Positions 1 to 8,768 of a DNA stretch of 64,000 nucleotides are shown in pieces. Every line of letters begins with the position of its first letter. Positions within the stretch are counted from its first letter, which is position 1. This stretch comes from DUZB01 sp963747555 (GTDB taxonomy: Bacteria; Desulfobacterota; DSM-4660; Desulfatiglandales; Desulfatiglandaceae). The notes under the pieces are model-generated. The model searched no databases. It had not been told where the DNA came from and saw only the letters and a list, made by a program, of their open reading frames with translations. Position numbers and translations under genes: made by a program. Where the stretch lies: the NCBI GenBank assembly GCA_963747555.1, contig CAVVFZ010000035.1, positions 1 to 64,000 on the forward strand, given 5' to 3'.

Positions 1-222
1 GGGTCTATCTGCTATTTCCCACAAGCGTTTCCAAGTGAAAATACCTTTTAATATAAGTTAGATATGTCAGCAATAACCAGCTGATATGGTGGGACATGAC
101 GGAGATGGTGAATATGCGGATGCGAGGTTTTTGAAACAGACCTAAAACAGCTGTCAATGTCGTCTTAACCCAATTGTATATCTATGGGCGTCTTTGGTGA
201 TCTTCTGTTGGTTAGGTGCGCT

Positions 223-1011
223 CTATTGCTTCTTTAAAAAACTCAACAGACAGGAATTAAACAGCTCAGCCTGTTCGAATATTGGAAAGATGTGCGGCTG
301 ACGGTAATATTTCCAAATTGGAGTTGGGGATACGAGCATGAATAGCCTCTGATGCGGCCACCGGCGTTCCCGGATCATCTTCTCCCACAATGATTAAGGA
401 AGGCAGTTGGATTTCGGAAAGCCGATCAATATAATCAAGGCCTAAAATGGCTTCACTACACCCGATGAAACCCGCCACCGGTGTCGCCAAAAATTGCTTT
501 CGAATCAGGTCGATGGCAGAGTGATTGGCGTTGAGATAGGACGAAGTAAACCAGCGCTGTAAAGTGCCTTCAACCAATGCCGGCATGCCTTTTTCACGGG
601 CAGTTTGTTCGCGCTCTTTAAACATCGGTCGGGCTTCTTTGGGAATAACAGGCGCTGTATCACATAAAACCAGGCTTTTTAAACGGTTGACATAATTTAG
701 CCCCAGGCATTGGCCGATCATGCCGCCGATGGATAATCCGATGAAATGCACGGGATTCATTCCGAGTGCATCCAGTAACCCTATTACATCAGCGGCCAGT
801 TGGTCCAGTGTATAGGTGCCTTCCGGCGCATCACTTTCGCCGTGGCCGCGCATGTCATATCTTAGAACCCGATAATACGGTTCTAAAGCTTCAAGCTGAG
901 GATTCCACATGGCCATACCCGAGCCTAAGGAGTGGCTCAGTACCACTACTGATGCGTCTTCTTTTTCGACAGTTCACAGTTGATTTGAATCCCATTGGCT
1001 TCTATTCGCAT
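223..1011 (-). pseudogene. alpha/beta hydrolase, PcaD (3-oxoadipate enol-lactonase)-like, two frameshifts
   Basis: The central 226 residues form a clear alpha/beta hydrolase: a HSLGSG oxyanion segment, the nucleophile elbow GLSIGG (Ser), an Asp in the GEDDPGTP loop and a His in SAAHLSN. The family is PcaD/enol-lactonase or esterase. The open frame starts at a GTG at 946 and stops at 266, but both ends continue in other frames. Upstream, an ATG at 1011 with AAGGAG nine bases away encodes MRIEANGIQINCELS, and a one-base slip in the A5 run near 962-966 joins it to the body. Downstream, a one-base slip near 272-276 gives EQAELFNSCLLSFLKKQ, ending in TAG at 223. Restored length is about 262 residues, normal for the family. 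Either a sequencing artefact or a recent pseudogene; substrate unknown. Confidence 0.8.
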
Positions 1012-1046
1012 GATCATCGACTCCTTGATTGAACTCATCCCGCAAT

Positions 1047-2072
1047 TTAGGGGATGAGTTCCTGTAGATTACGCAGAGACATCTCTCTCTTTCCATCCTC
1101 GATTTCACGGACCATTGCCCTGACCTTATCGTTCACAGTGGTGTTCACGCTGTGATTTTTTCCCTGATCGCAAATGTAGCCGTTAAGGAAGTCGATCTCT
1201 GTTCTACGGCCTCTTTGTAATGATTGCAGGCTTGAGGATTTTATCCTGCGGTACTTGAACCCTATGACCCGAACGGTAAGATAACGCTTTATGTCGGCAA
1301 GGATTCCTCTTTCAGCGAGCAATTGATAATAATCCAGCTTCCCTCCTCCGGCGGGTTCCACTCTGATCCCCATAGCTTCGGCAACGGACATGGCTTCTCG
1401 CATAAGTTCGAAAAATATCTTCCTCGATTTTCGATTGGACAGAAGTTCTCCCAGGGTGACCCCACCAATAACGCCGAGTGAATTAATACAGGCGTTAATG
1501 ATCAATTTGGAGTACAGCTCTCCCATGATGTTTTGGGAAATACGAGTGGGATATACGGCACTGAGCATTTCCTGAACGGTCGAAAGCCTTTCGTCGGCTT
1601 CTTTATCCATATTGCCGATTACAAATTCCCCTTCGGAAGTCACTTCCAGTTCTCCCGGGCCTTTATTAGTGGCCCCCCATCCGACGACACAACCAAGGAT
1701 TCGTTCTCTTCCCAGGATATGGGCCAGGGCCTCCTCACAAATCCCATTTTGAAGCGAAATAACGGTTGAATCCGGTCCGAGAACAGGCAGCAGATCCCGG
1801 GCCGCGTTAAGGCAATCCGTGGCTTTCGTCGCCAGAAATATGAAATCTATAGATCCGGACAAATCGGAAATATCTTTTACGGCCTTCATTCTAACCGTGT
1901 GTTCACCTTTCATTCCAGTGATGTGAAAACCCTGCTTGGATATCCTGTCTACTGTTTCCTGGTGTTTGCAGACCATCTCTAGTTCCCAACCGGCCTGTTT
2001 CATAAACGCGGCGGTGGTGCCGCCTATGGCGCCTGCCCCAATCATTACAATGCCAGGTTGCTTATTCCCCAT
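1047..2072 (-). CDS. ketopantoate reductase family protein (PanE/ApbA-like)
   Basis: 341 residues. The N-terminus has a Rossmann NADP-binding signature, GAGAIGGTTAAF at about residues 12-23. The middle and C-terminus match the ApbA/PanE C-terminal helical domain, with the conserved Lys/Asn surroundings in GELYSKLIINACINSLG. Family members reduce 2-dehydropantoate to pantoate with NADPH, but many paralogues act on other 2-oxo acids, so the substrate is not certain. The start is ATG at 2072 preceded by GAGGGA. It lies 36 bases downstream of the hydrolase gene on the same strand and could be cotranscribed with it. No other pantothenate genes are nearby. Confidence 0.85.
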   Translation of the reverse strand: MGNKQPGIVMIGAGAIGGTTAAFMKQAGWELEMVCKHQETVDRISKQGFHITGMKGEHTVRMKAVKDISDLSGSIDFIFLATKATDCLNAARDLLPVLGPDSTVISLQNGICEEALAHILGRERILGCVVGWGATNKGPGELEVTSEGEFVIGNMDKEADERLSTVQEMLSAVYPTRISQNIMGELYSKLIINACINSLGVIGGVTLGELLSNRKSRKIFFELMREAMSVAEAMGIRVEPAGGGKLDYYQLLAERGILADIKRYLTVRVIGFKYRRIKSSSLQSLQRGRRTEIDFLNGYICDQGKNHSVNTTVNDKVRAMVREIEDGKREMSLRNLQELIP

Positions 2073-2492
2073 GATTTCCCTCTGCAGCTTTCGATGTTAT
2101 TTAACGCAAATGGAGTGATGAGCCACTGTACGTCATGAGGACCGTGGGCATACTTGGAGCTCACTCAAATATTAGCCGAGTTTGTTGGCTAATTTACCAC
2201 ACACCTTGGGTGACTGCAAGGAGACCGTATCTTCAAGGGCAAAACGTTTTGTTCGAGTCAGGGAAGGATGCTGATTCTATTCTTCCGTTCGACGGGTGGA
2301 AAGCACATTTCTGAATCATCGCTGCTGCCGCGATTGAAAAGAAAAAAAAACGTCGCCGGTTTCAATAGAGCTGGTGGGTCTATCTGCTATGTATCGCAGC
2401 CTTTCAATGTTAAATGATATCAGATGAATATGTCACTATTTCACTTTCGATGCGAAGCCTTGCCGGTTGACCTGCACCCCAGGTTGATCTGG

Positions 2493-2640
2493 TTATGCAC
2501 ACAGGTTCTCAGATCCATCTCATGGCTTCCGTATCAGGAACTTTTCCCAAATATATCTTAGTGGCCGACTGGTTTGCGTGCCGTAACATCACTTTACTCA
2601 CGATCTCGATTGGAACACCTGACTTGGATGTCCCGCCCCG
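2493..2640 (-). pseudogene. tyrosine recombinase/integrase C-terminal remnant
   Basis: The minus strand encodes VPIEIVSKVMLRHANQSAT followed by KIYLGKVPDTEAMRWI. This has the layout of the C-terminal box of phage-type integrases: a LRHAN...T.IYL segment with the HxxxxTxxYxH-like order, where the active-site Tyr is in KIYLG. After a TGA the missing tail ENLCA and a stop at 2493 appear one base out of frame. The catalytic core upstream is absent, so only about 50 residues remain. It marks an old mobile-element insertion next to carB. Family assignment is from motif memory only. Confidence 0.45.
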
Positions 2641-2710
2641 CGGGATTGCACTGGCGCCGAACAATAATCTATCGCGTTGTCTGTTAACAGCCTTCAAAGA
2701 ATCAGTATAA

Positions 2711-2755
2711 CAAAAAACGCCGGAGTCTCTTTTTGAGGATTTCCAGCGTTTTTTG
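2711..2755. terminator. long hairpin, probable bidirectional terminator
   Basis: A 14-base arm CAAAAAACGCCGGA is matched by TCCAGCGTTTTTTG, giving one C-A mismatch on the plus strand and a G-U pair on the minus strand, with T runs at both ends. It sits between the integrase remnant and the carB promoter. Confidence 0.6.
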
Positions 2756-2964
2756 TTCAAGATTTGGTTTTTATATGGGCGGGATGGCTGTATTAAAATT
2801 TAAGACTTCAAAATTCCGGTTCTTTTTTGAACACGCGCCCTGGCTGTTTTGCAAACTGCAAAAATTTATCTTATTCCAACGTCGCGCTTTAAAGAGATTG
2901 CCCATCGTCTTAGAGGATTCACAAACGCTGAACTATTCCATGCAACTGCCTTTGGGTTTTCAAC

Positions 2965-2994
2965 TTGACACACAGGTTTTATTTTATCTAATAT
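2965..2994 (+). promoter_or_regulatory. sigma-70-type promoter upstream of carB
   Basis: TTGACA at 2965-2970 and TAATAT at 2989-2994 are separated by 18 bases. They lie about 130 bases before the carB start, leaving room for a long leader. No obvious riboswitch or PyrR-type structure was recognised in the leader. Confidence 0.55.
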
Positions 2995-3121
2995 TCCGCC
3001 ATCAAGTTTTAGTTGCAATGACATTTTTCAGCCTTTTGCCACCACAACAGGGATCGTTTCGAATTCTAAGGCAAAACGCCGAAATCAGAACCAACCCGGC
3101 AGATAAATAAAGGAGCCCCGT

Positions 3122-6100
3122 ATGCCGAAGCGTGACGACATCAACAAGGTAATGATCATCAGTTCAGGACCCATCATCATCGGGCAGGCCTGTGAATTCG
3201 ACTATTCCGGCACCCAGGCCTGCAAGGCCCTGCGGAAACTGGGCTATGAAATCGTTCTGGCCAATTCAAACCCCGCCACCATCATGACGGACCCAGGCAT
3301 GGCGGAAGCCACCTACATCGAAGCCCTCAATGTGCGGACCATGACGGAGATCATCGAAAAGGAACGGCCCGATGCACTCCTCCCCAATCTTGGGGGCCAG
3401 TCGGGTCTCAACCTTTCTTCCGCGCTGGCGGAAACGGGCGTGCTGGACAAATACGGCGTCAAGATCATCGGCGTCGAGGTGGACGCCATTAAACGGGGAG
3501 AGGATCGCATCGCCTTCAAGGCCACCATGAACAAGCTCGGCATTGAAATGCCCAAAAGCGAGCCGGCCTTCACTGTTGAAGAAGCGGAAAAAATCGCCGA
3601 TCAGCTGGGGTATCCGGTGGTGATCCGGCCCGCCTATACCATGGGCGGCACCGGCGGGGGACTGGTCTACAATGTGGAAGAACTCCGGATCATCGCCGCC
3701 CGAGGCATTTCCGCCAGCTTTGTGGGCCAGATTCTCGTGGAAGAATCGGTGCTGGGGTGGGAGGAACTTGAGCTTGAAGTGGTCCGGGACGCCAAAAACC
3801 AGATGATCACGGTCTGCTTCATCGAAAATGTGGATGCCATGGGGGTTCACACGGGTGATTCCTTCTGCACGGCCCCCATGCTGACCATTGATCCGGAACT
3901 GCAGAAAAGGCTGCAAAAATATTCCTATGATATTGTGGAGGCCATCAAAGTCATCGGCGGCACCAACATTCAATTTGCCCATGATCCCGAAACCGGGCGG
4001 GTGGTGGTCATTGAAATCAATCCCAGAACCAGCCGTTCCTCAGCCCTTGCTTCAAAGGCCACCGGTTTTCCCATCGCCCTGGTGTCGGCCATGCTGGCGG
4101 GCGGCCTGACCCTGGATGAAATTCCCTACTGGCGTGATGGAACCCTGGAGAAGTATACCCCCTGGGGAGATTACGTGGTGGTAAAATTTGCCCGATGGGC
4201 CTTTGAAAAATTTGAAGGCGCCGAGGACAAACTGGGCACCCAGATGCGCGCCGTGGGCGAAGTGATGAGCATAGGGAAAAATTACAAGGAAGCCCTGCAA
4301 AAGGCCATTCGATCCCTGGAAAACGGACGTTATGGCCTGGGGTTTGCCAAGAATTTCAACAAAAAACCCCTGGAAGACCTTATGGACCTGCTGGCCGAAC
4401 CGACCAGCGAGCGTCAGTTTATCATGTACGAAGCCCTGAGAAAGGGGGCCGGCGTGGACGTGCTTCACAAGAAAACCCACATCAAACAATGGTTCATCGA
4501 ACAGATGAAGGAACTGGTGATGCTGGAGGAAAAGATTCTCGCTTATAAAGGGGGAAAATTGCCCGATGATCTTCTGAGGCAGGCGAAAATGGACGGATTT
4601 TCCGATCGCTATCTGTCTCAGATTCTCAAGGTTCCTGAAAATGAAATCCGGGAACAGCGCATTGGCCTGGGGGTGGTGGAAGGGTGGGAGCCGGTTCCCG
4701 TCAGCGGTGTGGAAAATGCGGCCTATTATTTCTCCACCTACAATGCGCCGGATCAGGTGGGTTCCAGCGACCGACGGAAGATCATGGTGCTGGGGGGCGG
4801 CCCCAACCGGATCGGCCAGGGCATTGAATTTGATTACTGCTGTGTTCACGCCGCTTTTTCCCTGAAAGATGAGGGGTTTGAATCCATCATGGTCAACTGC
4901 AATCCGGAAACCGTATCCACAGACTATGATACCTCCGACAAGCTCTACTTTGAACCGCTCACCGTTGAGGATGTGCTCAGCATCTATGAAAAAGAAAAAC
5001 CCGAAGGGGTCATCGTTCAATTCGGCGGGCAGACGCCGCTGAACATTGCCGGCGAACTGGCCCGGGCAGGGGTGAAGATTATCGGCACCTCCCCGGAAAC
5101 CATCGACCTTGCGGAAGACCGGGACCGGTTCAGGAATATGATGCGAGAACTGGGGATTCCACAGCCCGAGTCCGGCATGGCCAGCACTCTGGAGCAGGCC
5201 CTTGAAATTGCGGGACGGATCGGTTATCCCCTCATGGTCAGGCCTTCCTACGTGCTGGGAGGCCGCGGAATGGAAGTGGTACATGACGAGGAAATGCTCG
5301 AGCATTATGTGGCCGCAGCCGTTGATGTGAGCCCGGAACGGCCCATTCTCATCGATAAGTTCCTGGAAAATGCCATCGAGGCGGAAGCCGACGCCATCAG
5401 CGACGGCACGGACGCTTATGTTCCGGCGGTGATGGAACATATCGAACTGGCCGGCATCCATTCGGGGGATTCCGCCTGCGTGATACCCCCCATCAGCATA
5501 GCGGCCAAACACTTCGACACCATTAATGAGTATACCCGAAGGATTGCCATCGAACTGAATGTGGTGGGATTAATGAACATTCAGTATGCCATTGCCAACG
5601 ACACCGTCTATATCATTGAGGCCAACCCGCGGGCGTCCCGAACCGTGCCGCTGGTCTCCAAGGTGTGTAATATTTCCATGGCACGTATCGCCACCCAGCT
5701 CATGCTGGGCAAGAAACTGGCGGATCTGGACATCAAGCCCAAAAACATTCCCCACTACGGGGTCAAGGAAGCGGTCTTTCCCTTTAACATGTTCCCGGAA
5801 GTGGATCCCATTCTGGGACCCGAGATGCGGTCGACCGGAGAAGTGCTGGGAATGGCGGATTCCTTTGGTCTTGCCTATTACAAGGCTCAGGAAGCCACCC
5901 AGTCGGCCCTGCCTGATGGCGGAACGGTGCTGCTGACCGTATCCGACGCGGACCGGCCCGCCGTGGGAGAAGTGGCGCGGCAGCTTCATCAGTTGGGGTT
6001 TAAAATCCTTGCCACCAACGGCACGCACCAGTTCTTAAAGGAATGCGGCATCGAATCCAAAATCATCCTGAAGATGCACGAAGGACGCCCCAATATTGTG

Positions 6101-6322
6101 GATGCCATCAAGAACAACGAAATTCACCTGGTGATCAACACCCCCAGTGGAAAATTGAGCAAACACGACGATTCCTACATCCGCAAAACCGCCATTAAAT
6201 TCAAAATTCCCTACATCACGACGCTTGCTGCCGCACTGGCCGCCGTCCGGGGGATTGCCGCTCACCAGCGGGGACATGGCGCGGTGAAGTCTCTTCAGAG
6301 CTATCACAGGGATATCAAGTAG
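3122..6322 (+). CDS. carB: carbamoyl-phosphate synthase large subunit
   Basis: 1066 residues, full length for CarB. It makes carbamoyl phosphate from bicarbonate, ammonia (supplied by CarA from glutamine) and two ATP, for pyrimidine and arginine synthesis in the cytoplasm. Two ATP-grasp halves are visible. The first begins with KVMIISSGPIIIGQACEFDY and contains MGGTGGGLVYN. The second begins near residue 553 with KIMVLGGGPNRIGQGIEFDY and contains LGGRGMEVV. The last ~130 residues form the MGS-like allosteric domain. The start ATG has AAAGGAG eight bases upstream. carA is not adjacent: upstream lies a recombinase remnant, so the usual carAB pairing is broken here. The gene is intact, unlike many neighbours. 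Confidence 0.98.
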   Translation: MPKRDDINKVMIISSGPIIIGQACEFDYSGTQACKALRKLGYEIVLANSNPATIMTDPGMAEATYIEALNVRTMTEIIEKERPDALLPNLGGQSGLNLSSALAETGVLDKYGVKIIGVEVDAIKRGEDRIAFKATMNKLGIEMPKSEPAFTVEEAEKIADQLGYPVVIRPAYTMGGTGGGLVYNVEELRIIAARGISASFVGQILVEESVLGWEELELEVVRDAKNQMITVCFIENVDAMGVHTGDSFCTAPMLTIDPELQKRLQKYSYDIVEAIKVIGGTNIQFAHDPETGRVVVIEINPRTSRSSALASKATGFPIALVSAMLAGGLTLDEIPYWRDGTLEKYTPWGDYVVVKFARWAFEKFEGAEDKLGTQMRAVGEVMSIGKNYKEALQKAIRSLENGRYGLGFAKNFNKKPLEDLMDLLAEPTSERQFIMYEALRKGAGVDVLHKKTHIKQWFIEQMKELVMLEEKILAYKGGKLPDDLLRQAKMDGFSDRYLSQILKVPENEIREQRIGLGVVEGWEPVPVSGVENAAYYFSTYNAPDQVGSSDRRKIMVLGGGPNRIGQGIEFDYCCVHAAFSLKDEGFESIMVNCNPETVSTDYDTSDKLYFEPLTVEDVLSIYEKEKPEGVIVQFGGQTPLNIAGELARAGVKIIGTSPETIDLAEDRDRFRNMMRELGIPQPESGMASTLEQALEIAGRIGYPLMVRPSYVLGGRGMEVVHDEEMLEHYVAAAVDVSPERPILIDKFLENAIEAEADAISDGTDAYVPAVMEHIELAGIHSGDSACVIPPISIAAKHFDTINEYTRRIAIELNVVGLMNIQYAIANDTVYIIEANPRASRTVPLVSKVCNISMARIATQLMLGKKLADLDIKPKNIPHYGVKEAVFPFNMFPEVDPILGPEMRSTGEVLGMADSFGLAYYKAQEATQSALPDGGTVLLTVSDADRPAVGEVARQLHQLGFKILATNGTHQFLKECGIESKIILKMHEGRPNIVDAIKNNEIHLVINTPSGKLSKHDDSYIRKTAIKFKIPYITTLAAALAAVRGIAAHQRGHGAVKSLQSYHRDIK

Positions 6323-6454
6323 CAGAAAGAAGAAAATGAAACCTTACGGATGGGATTGTAGTGAGTTACGAGTGGCCCCGATGTACTTCTCTATTCATAT
6401 AGAGTTTGGGTTGGCCTTTCTTGAGTCTTTGTCGATAATGCGGAGGCGCTTGAT

Positions 6455-6562
6455 ATGAGCTTTGAAGATTGCATTCAGTTCATGGAGAAGGCTCCCGATT
6501 GTTTCCTTGCAACGGTTGAGGGCGAAAAGCCCCATGTACGCCCAGTGGCTGTGGACCCCTAA
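6455..6562 (+). pseudogene. PPOX-class flavoprotein N-terminal remnant
   Basis: An ATG with GGAGG nine bases upstream opens a 35-codon frame containing MEKAPDCFLATVEGEKPHVR, which has the typical opening of pyridoxamine-5'-phosphate-oxidase-like FMN proteins (helix, then the first strand of the split barrel with ATVEG.PHVRP). It stops at TAA after VAVDP, about 100 residues short of the family length, and no continuation was found in other frames. I read it as a truncated gene that kept its translation start. Confidence 0.55.
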
Positions 6563-6651
6563 TTTCCGACGGCCTATTAGCTCGTTTCCATCCATAAATG
6601 GCCCTTTTCCGCAATCCCCCGGTGGGATCGGGACAAGTCGGCGTCAAACCG

Positions 6652-6717
6652 CGGGTTTCCTTGTGCGACGTACTATCGTACGTCTCCGCGTCCCGCCACG
6701 GCGGGATTTTCCCAGGA
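6652..6717. repeat. paired palindromes, REP-like element
   Basis: Two perfect hairpins in tandem: ACGTAC-TATC-GTACGT (6668-6683) and TCCCGCC-AC-GGCGGGA (6691-6706). Both are enclosed by an outer inverted pair TTTCCT/AGGAAA. The layout resembles intergenic REP or BIME units. No second copy was noticed in this window. Confidence 0.45.
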
Positions 6718-6816
6718 AACAGCCCTGCATCGTAGACCTAGACCTTGCTGAAAATTGCTCATTTATGAATTGGAAACCCGCAGTGCCCAGAAGTTCATTA
6801 ATGGATGGACACTAGC

Positions 6817-6933
6817 TCAGGATTTCTGGCATGCTTTTTCCAGTTTCGATCCGCACTCTCCGCAAAACTTCATCCCTTTTGGGTTTTCATTTCCGCATTT
6901 TGGACAACACCTGATCCACCTCTCTATATCCAA
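6817..6933 (-). CDS. short zinc-ribbon peptide or remnant
   Basis: A 38-codon frame from a possible TTG start encodes two CxxC knuckles: CCPKCGNENPKG followed by MKFCGECGSKLEKAC. Such a ribbon is common at the N-terminus of larger proteins, for example adenylate-cyclase-like ATPases, and as isolated small proteins. There is no clear ribosome binding site, so it is probably the leftover end of a larger gene rather than an independent one. Confidence 0.4.
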   Translation of the reverse strand: MDIERWIRCCPKCGNENPKGMKFCGECGSKLEKACQKS

Positions 6934-7308
6934 TAATAGTTAACGACAATGAGGGAAATCAAAAAACTAATGTTCAAATGAGAAAGAATGTATCCTATTC
7001 AAATGCCCTGGTAAACCATTTTAGATTCAGCAAATCCATTCCGCCACAGGGTCCTTTTTACTGCCAGGATTTTTGAATAAGATACACTTTAATACTTTCC
7101 TAACACAAGGGTACTAATATGACATCAGAAAATTTTTGCTCCCATATGTCGGGATACGATTCCGAAGGCACTTCAGATCTTTGATCCGAAGACCAAAAAA
7201 GGGTTTTTGACCCGGGTGGAAAGGAATTAGAGGGGCGTTTCTTTGGATTTCTTGTGGAAGGGGATCGAAAGGCAATTCAAACAAGGTTGGATGATCGGGG
7301 GGAGTATA

Positions 7309-7545
7309 TCAGGCGATTCCGTTTAGGACATCGCCTGACGGAATGTTTTTATGCAACCATGACAACATGTTATCCCGGATATCCGCAGGAAGCCCTTTGT
7401 CTACGATTTCAAACTTTATTTCATCCGTTGCCCTTTCATAGATCATCATAACGCGAGCCGGTTCCGTTCCTTCAGATGTCAGCCCCGCGGAATGGGGGAG
7501 ATCAAATACCCTGTGCAAACGATTGGTGTATCTCTTGCTTTCCAT
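7309..7545 (-). CDS. hypothetical small protein (78 aa)
   Basis: ATG at 7545 is preceded by AAGGAG at eight bases spacing, the best start in the surrounding 2 kb, so the gene is likely expressed. The 78-residue product is soluble and charged, with no signal peptide, membrane segment or recognisable motif. The middle (RVMMIYERATDEIKFEIVDK) looks like beta-strands followed by a helical C-terminus. I do not recognise the family. It stands alone on the minus strand. Confidence 0.55.
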   Translation of the reverse strand: MESKRYTNRLHRVFDLPHSAGLTSEGTEPARVMMIYERATDEIKFEIVDKGLPADIRDNMLSWLHKNIPSGDVLNGIA

Positions 7546-7754
7546 GTTCTTACTCCTTACCCGGCTTCATAAGAGAGCCGGCACATCTAACTGGTTATTT
7601 TTCATTTTATGAATTTTTCTTTCCTTTCTTCTTCCTAAGATAACAATGAATTGTTAGAGAAACATTAGATTTTACAAAATAAGTTGGGCAACGAGGACGT
7701 TCAAGAGATTTTTGGTTTGTTTTCAAGAATCGATAAAAATTATTGCTCAAAACA

Positions 7755-7791
7755 GAAAAAGGCAGCGTCGGGGTAAGACCCTGCCTTTTTT
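7755..7791 (+). terminator. rho-independent terminator
   Basis: The arms AAAAAGGCAG and CTGCCTTTTT pair over ten bases. Inside is a further GTC/GAC pair closing a GGGGTAA loop, and T-runs flank both sides. It could act in either direction. Confidence 0.65.
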
Positions 7792-8216
7792 AGAAGGGTT
7801 GAATCATGGAAAGGGGTTCATCTGATCGTTCATTGGACAACAGGGTGATGGTTATTGGCTTCCTGAAGTGCCGTTATTTTCTCTTGTGCAACCCATCTTT
7901 CTTATTCTTGAAGATTGCTTGGAAAAGATGCACGCGCACCCGAGAAGCCTTTACATTAAGTGCCATTCCAACTTTCTTTTTTGATTTTAACCCTTGGGGG
8001 ATTTCCTCCCGCACCTGGTTTATCTGTATGTGTTAAAGTTGATCGCTGGCACTTAATATGAAAACAGGTTTTTAGCAGAATCCTCAAAACATCTGCAGCC
8101 GCCCGGGTCAAGATGCCTGGAAGTTGCCTGCCCAGACCATTCGCGGCCACTCTCGGGTGTCTTATACTGCAAAAAATGTGCACGATACATTCATTTGGGG
8201 TAATTATTTTTACATA

Positions 8217-8236
8217 TACTGTAAAACCATACAGTT
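8217..8236. promoter_or_regulatory. LexA-type SOS operator candidate
   Basis: TACTGTAAAACCATACAGTT fits the CTGT-N8-ACAG rule and the 20-base layout of the gamma-proteobacterial LexA box; its arms ACTGTA/TACAGT are perfect inverted repeats. No SOS-type gene follows in either direction. To the left on the minus strand there are only short frames. Confidence 0.5.
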
Positions 8237-8768
8237 ATACCTGTTTAGAAAAAACGCCATTTTTTAATAATGCGTCATAATTCCACTATCCATCGGGCAT
8301 ATTGACGTATACCGGGCAATCCCGGTCATTTCAGGATTTCTCAGTAGGCATTTCCTTCCCGTCTCCTATTTTTAAGGAAAGAAAGTTTCAGGCATGATAC
8401 TCTGCTTCATCTGTTCCATGATTTCGCTGCAAGAGGCGGTGAAATCACAACCCTGAATAAATCAAGTGATGCCACCAATTTCTTGGTGTAAAATGCCTGG
8501 GAGATTTATGGCTTCGCAGGCTTTGACAAAAACCGTTCTTATGGGCCATTCTCTATATCTCTGTTTCACGACACGATTCGTTTTTCGCTGGATAAGGCTG
8601 CAAGGTAATGATATGCAGATCTGTATCATAACTTGTAAATGAGCAAGAACCGTCTACTGGAAAGCCTGCGGTTTTTGTAGAGCCTTACGCATCAGGACAT
8701 CGGCACAACACTTCGGAAAAAGTGTCTTAACCAGGTTTAACCCAATCAATTCGTGAGAGGCGACTTCA

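Larger units (their letters stand above)
2073..3121. other. intergenic stretch with recombinase remnant, hairpin and promoter
   Basis: About 1 kb without a convincing intact gene. It holds the tail of a tyrosine recombinase (about 2493-2640, minus strand), a strong hairpin at 2711-2755 and a sigma-70-like promoter for carB at 2965-2994. A 15-base string at 2376-2390 also occurs at window positions 1-15. The frame that is open just before carB (2733-3110, plus) lacks a ribosome binding site and resembles nothing known to me. Confidence 0.6.
6323..8768. other. gene-poor accessory stretch with several remnants
   Basis: 2.4 kb in which only one small gene (7309-7545, minus) has a convincing start. 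It also contains a truncated PPOX-type N-terminus (6455-6562), a paired-hairpin repeat (about 6652-6717), a short zinc-ribbon frame (6817-6933, minus), a terminator (7755-7791) and a LexA-type operator (8217-8236). Base composition is AT-richer than the carB gene. The pattern suggests an eroded former insertion region. Confidence 0.6.

Noticed and set aside
1..2390. 15-base direct repeat (1-15 and 2376-2390) flanking the hydrolase and PanE-like genes
   Set aside because: A repeat of this length is expected about once by chance in 64 kb, and no insertion-sequence features surround it.
2733..3110. 125-codon frame just upstream of carB
   Set aside because: No ribosome binding site or recognisable protein; it spans the predicted promoter and the hairpin.
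4052..5512. 486-codon open frame on the minus strand
   Set aside because: Antisense shadow of carB, with no family features or start signal.
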